Source: Desulfobacteraceae bacterium (GTDB taxonomy: Bacteria; Desulfobacterota; DSM-4660; Desulfatiglandales; Desulfatiglandaceae). From it: a DNA stretch of 10,175 bases. Positions 7,769-10,175 of the stretch are shown here, in pieces. Position numbers and translations under genes: made by a program. The notes under the pieces are model-generated. The model was not told where the DNA came from and searched no databases. It was given only the letters and a program-made list of their open reading frames with translations. The stretch covers positions 1 through 10,175 of the forward strand of contig DQZA01000063.1 of NCBI GenBank assembly GCA_011042035.1, written 5' to 3'. Numbering within the stretch: the stretch's first letter is position 1; the number at the start of each line of letters is the position of its first letter.

Positions 7769-8950
7769 TTATCTCTTGAATCTTTTTACCAACCTCTTAA
7801 GTGCCCTAACCACATCATCCTGATCCTGTTCCTTCAATAGAGGATAAAGGGGTAAGGAGAAAATCCTCTCACTGTTCCATTCGGCCTCTGGAAAATCTCC
7901 TATCCGGTATCCGTACGTCTTGCAGTAGAACTTTTGCAAATGAATCGCGGGAAAATGAAGGCCGGTCCCAATATTTTCTGCCTGTAGCTCTGCCAAAAAT
8001 TGATCCCTATCAATTGTCAGGGCCTCAGTCTCTAATCTAACGACAAACAAATGCCACGCGTGTTCGTGGGGATACGGGACATCAGCCAAGGGCACTATTT
8101 CCGGAATCCCTTCTAAGAGGATTCTGTAGTTTTCAGCAAGCTGTTTTCTCCTGGAATTGAACACTTGAAGTCTCTCAAACTGGTGGATGCCTATGGCTGC
8201 TTGAATATCCAGCATATTATACTTGAAGCCAGGCTCTTCAACCTCATACTGTGGGACCCCTCCCCTGCTGTATCGCTTCCAGGCATCTCTTGATACCCCG
8301 TGGAATCGCAGCCTCCTCATCCTTGCAGCCCTCTCCTTGTCTGAACACAGGACCATCCCCCCTTCCCCGGTAGTAATATTCTTGATGGGATGAAAGCTGA
8401 ATACCGCCACCTCACTGTTCGACCCTATCAATTCGCCTCTATATTTAGTCCCCAAGGCGTGAGCAGCATCCTCAATTAGGGTGATTCCATACTTCTCACA
8501 CAGTTCTTTCAAAGGTTTCAAATCGCAGGGGGCTCCCGCAAAATGAACGGGTATTATAGCTCGCGTTTTTGGAGAGATCCTTTTTTCGACCTCGCTTGGA
8601 TCTATCTGTAATGTTTCCCTTTGTACGTCTGCAAAAACCGGGATTCCACCACATATAACTATGTTGTTTACCGTGGAAGGCCACGTAATAGGCGTGGTTA
8701 TAACCTCGTCACCTTGTTTCAGGTCCAGAGTCGCCACAGCAATGTGTAGTCCGGCCGTAGCAGAATTTACAGCTACAGGCTCCTGGCCTCCGCTCCAATC
8801 GGAAAACATTTTTTCAAAGTTAGCGACCTTTGGCCCACTTGTAAGCCAACCTGAACGAAGACTATCGCATACTTCTTCTATCTCTTTATCCCCTATGGTG
8901 GGCCGGGAAAAGGGCAGAAAGCTAGTTCTTACTGGGTCTGACTTAGTCAT
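7769..8950 (-). CDS. arnB: UDP-4-amino-4-deoxy-L-arabinose aminotransferase ArnB
   Basis: A 393-residue DegT/DnrJ/EryC1-type PLP enzyme that transfers the amino group of glutamate to the 4-keto sugar made by ArnA, in the cytosol. FLPFSRPTIG (11-20) matches the usual N-terminus of ArnB. SATAGLHI (63-70) binds the PLP phosphate, EDAAHALG (160-167) supplies the Asp that contacts the pyridine nitrogen, and FSFHPIKNITTGEGG (185-199) carries the Schiff-base Lys190. PGFKYNMLDIQAAI and TGLHFPAIHLQKFY further on are also typical. The reading frame stays open upstream to a GTG at 9127, but the extra 59 residues overlap arnE and have no counterpart in the family. The ATG at 8950 has GAGGAG at 8957-8962 and overlaps the arnE stop in TAATG, so it is preferred. 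Confidence 0.95.
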   Translation of the reverse strand: MTKSDPVRTSFLPFSRPTIGDKEIEEVCDSLRSGWLTSGPKVANFEKMFSDWSGGQEPVAVNSATAGLHIAVATLDLKQGDEVITTPITWPSTVNNIVICGGIPVFADVQRETLQIDPSEVEKRISPKTRAIIPVHFAGAPCDLKPLKELCEKYGITLIEDAAHALGTKYRGELIGSNSEVAVFSFHPIKNITTGEGGMVLCSDKERAARMRRLRFHGVSRDAWKRYSRGGVPQYEVEEPGFKYNMLDIQAAIGIHQFERLQVFNSRRKQLAENYRILLEGIPEIVPLADVPYPHEHAWHLFVVRLETEALTIDRDQFLAELQAENIGTGLHFPAIHLQKFYCKTYGYRIGDFPEAEWNSERIFSLPLYPLLKEQDQDDVVRALKRLVKRFKR

Positions 8951-9321
8951 TATGCACTCCTCGTGATGAGGTAAACACCAAAACAAATTACAAGGATTCC
9001 CGCCCATCTTACAGAACTCAAGGCTTCCCCAAAAAAGGCCTTGCCTGCAAAGGCCGTGACGATATATCCCACACTCAGCAACGGGTATGCATAGCTCACG
9101 TCCACCCTCGAAAGAACCATAAGCCACACCACTATACTCACAGCGTAGCAGACCATGCCAAGCAATACATAAACATTGCCTATCACTCGTATTCCGGTTG
9201 GTAGAATGCTTCCAAATACAAAGTCAAAGTGGCCTATCGCCCTCATTCCCTGCTTGAGGCAAACCTGCGCCGCTGCGTTGAGAAACACGCCTGCCAAGAT
9301 CAATGGTAAATATCTATTCAT
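8950..9321 (-). CDS. arnE: ArnE-like small membrane flippase subunit (SMR/EamA type)
   Basis: A 123-residue protein with four predicted membrane helices (about 5-22, 45-70, 75-93 and 104-121), the layout of small multidrug resistance proteins. Near the start it has AAAQVCLKQGM (17-27), comparable to the GQLCQKQA region of E. coli ArnE, and centrally SYAYPLLSVGYIVTAF, comparable to the IAYPMLSLNFV stretch. ArnE with ArnF is thought to flip undecaprenyl-phosphate-L-Ara4N to the periplasmic side of the inner membrane. Its ATG overlaps the stop of the upstream glycosyltransferase (TAATG), with GGAGG at 9332-9336 ten bases upstream, and its stop overlaps the arnB start. No partner arnF is in this window; the protein might work as a homodimer or with a partner encoded elsewhere. 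A generic SMR transporter cannot be excluded by sequence alone, but the operon position makes the role likely. Confidence 0.82.
   Translation of the reverse strand: MNRYLPLILAGVFLNAAAQVCLKQGMRAIGHFDFVFGSILPTGIRVIGNVYVLLGMVCYAVSIVVWLMVLSRVDVSYAYPLLSVGYIVTAFAGKAFFGEALSSVRWAGILVICFGVYLITRSA
8957..8962 (-). promoter_or_regulatory. Ribosome binding site of arnB
   Basis: GAGGAG on the minus strand lies six bases before the ATG at 8950. It decides the arnB start against the longer frame opening at 9127. Confidence 0.75.
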
Positions 9322-10175
9322 TATACACTGCCCTCCCCCAAAAGATATGCCACAACTGGTTTATGATGGATGAGACCCTCTCCCAGCAGCTTCACCTTTT
9401 TACTGTTGCCCACCGCGAGCAACTGTTCCACATCCTTCTTGTATGCCACCAATAGGCAAGGTCGTGAGCAAAAAGCAAGCTCTTTTGTTCTGAAAATAAA
9501 TTTCAGAGCAGATGATGGGCGATTAGAGTGCAAAGCATATTTTATACCATCACCATCTTGTTTTATTTTAAACAATATTATTGGTATGTTTTCAGGAATC
9601 TTGGCCTCAACATTTTCCACAAAGCTCCTCCCTGATTCCCTATGGGAGATAATAGGAAAAACTAGGAGTGTTATCCCTGATAAAATTGCCCATGAGCATA
9701 CAACTTGCTTGGTAAAGACTCCGTGAGGAATAATCACCCTTTCTTTTAGCAACCACAGCAAAACCAGAATTACTATCCAAACTAAGGCCCACATCGCACT
9801 CACTTTTCCAGGAAAATCCGCCACGAAATACAAAATAGAGATTCCTACCAAGAATGCGAAAAAAAATCCTGTAATAACCTTTTCCAATACCCTTGTCCCG
9901 GTGCCTCCTGCGGTATATGCAAGAATCTTTTCCACAAAGAAGGACATAATGATTGCAAGGGCCGGAAACGCTGGCAGGAGATACCTTCCATGTCGCGAAC
10001 TGGCCATAGAAAAAATGCCCAAAACCACTACAAACCAGATTAATGCAAATTTCATCAATGAACGACTTGATTTCTTTTTGCCTGTGCCATCTCCATTCCT
10101 TTCTGCGTCTCCACCTTTCCACCACTTATAAAGAGCTGCTATAACCCAGAACCACCATGGTCCTGCGGCTTCCAA
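9321..10175 (-). CDS. PMT-family glycosyltransferase, ArnT-like, C-terminal part only
   Basis: The last 284 residues of an integral membrane glycosyltransferase whose 5' end lies beyond the right edge; the TTG at the very edge is not a true start. Visible parts (residue numbers from the edge) are a hydrophobic WWFWVIAAL (7-15), a basic cytoplasmic or periplasmic loop (about 20-42), a helix at 42-56, then SSRHGRYLLPAFPALAI (59-75), typical of the lipid-linked sugar transferases of the PMT_2/ArnT group, three more helices (about 101-120, 127-143, 157-176) and a soluble C-terminal domain (about 180-284). Operon position makes it the likely enzyme that moves L-Ara4N from undecaprenyl phosphate to lipid A or core sugar in the periplasm. 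The Arg-Tyr motif resembles the general PMT_2 pattern more than the KGKLPTYILP version I recall for E. coli ArnT, so acceptor or donor may differ. It is translationally coupled to the arnE-like gene. Confidence 0.75.
   Translation of the reverse strand: MEAAGPWWFWVIAALYKWWKGGDAERNGDGTGKKKSSRSLMKFALIWFVVVLGIFSMASSRHGRYLLPAFPALAIIMSFFVEKILAYTAGGTGTRVLEKVITGFFFAFLVGISILYFVADFPGKVSAMWALVWIVILVLLWLLKERVIIPHGVFTKQVVCSWAILSGITLLVFPIISHRESGRSFVENVEAKIPENIPIILFKIKQDGDGIKYALHSNRPSSALKFIFRTKELAFCSRPCLLVAYKKDVEQLLAVGNSKKVKLLGEGLIHHKPVVAYLLGEGSV

Noticed and set aside
8951..9127. N-terminal extension of arnB starting at a GTG at 9127
   Set aside because: It would overlap almost half of the arnE-like gene, has no family counterpart, and the ATG at 8950 has a good GAGGAG and matches the normal ArnB N-terminus.
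9640..10125. Minus-strand 161-codon frame within the glycosyltransferase gene
   Set aside because: Out-of-frame shadow of the membrane protein; the composition is odd and the main frame carries the conserved motifs.
10173..10175. TTG at the right edge as start codon of the glycosyltransferase
   Set aside because: The remaining protein lacks the large N-terminal membrane catalytic part of the family, so the gene must continue beyond the window.
1..10175. CRISPR array, tRNA, rRNA, insertion sequence or prophage genes
   Set aside because: No regular repeats, cloverleaf-like RNA genes, transposase or integrase motifs were seen; nearly all sequence is occupied by the genes listed.

Overview
This window comes from a Gram-negative bacterium with a lipopolysaccharide outer membrane. 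The evidence is an almost complete set of genes for making 4-amino-4-deoxy-L-arabinose (L-Ara4N), the sugar that enteric bacteria and relatives add to lipid A phosphates and that blocks polymyxin and cationic peptides. Base composition looks moderate by eye. I lean towards Desulfobacterota (delta-proteobacteria), because the uncharacterised second gene resembles proteins I recall from that group. This assignment is weak, and no rRNA or other marker gene is present.

Two operons converge. The left plus-strand unit (1-2954) holds an acetoacetyl-CoA synthetase whose N-terminus is cut by the window edge. Its stop codon overlaps the start of an uncharacterised 343-residue soluble protein. A 50-base interrupted inverted repeat (2986-3035) sits where the two units meet.

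The right minus-strand unit (10175 down to 3021) reads, in transcription order: arnT-like lipid-linked sugar transferase (5' end outside the window), arnE-like flippase subunit, arnB aminotransferase, arnC undecaprenyl-phosphate transferase, arnA fused formyltransferase/UDP-glucuronate decarboxylase, arnD deformylase, and a WaaP/Kdo-kinase-like protein kinase-fold gene. The biochemical route is: ArnA C-terminal domain oxidatively decarboxylates UDP-glucuronate; ArnB transaminates; ArnA N-terminal domain formylates; ArnC moves the sugar to undecaprenyl phosphate; ArnD removes the formyl group; ArnE-like protein flips the lipid; ArnT transfers the sugar to the acceptor. The order T-E-B-C-A-D differs from the enteric B-C-A-D-T-E-F. 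No arnF, ugd or two-component regulator is seen, and the promoter of the unit lies beyond the right edge.

The genes are packed tightly: TAATG overlaps at aacS/second gene, arnT/arnE and arnE/arnB, ATGA at arnD/kinase. The largest gap inside the arn unit is 60 bases before arnD; it contains a possible 13-codon open reading frame whose stop overlaps the arnD start. The most interesting features are the sugar or lipid kinase appended to the arn unit and this possible coupling mini-ORF. There is no stretch above 300 bases without a gene, and I saw no tRNA, rRNA, CRISPR array or mobile element. The window looks like a rearranged and extended version of a known pathway rather than a wholly new system.
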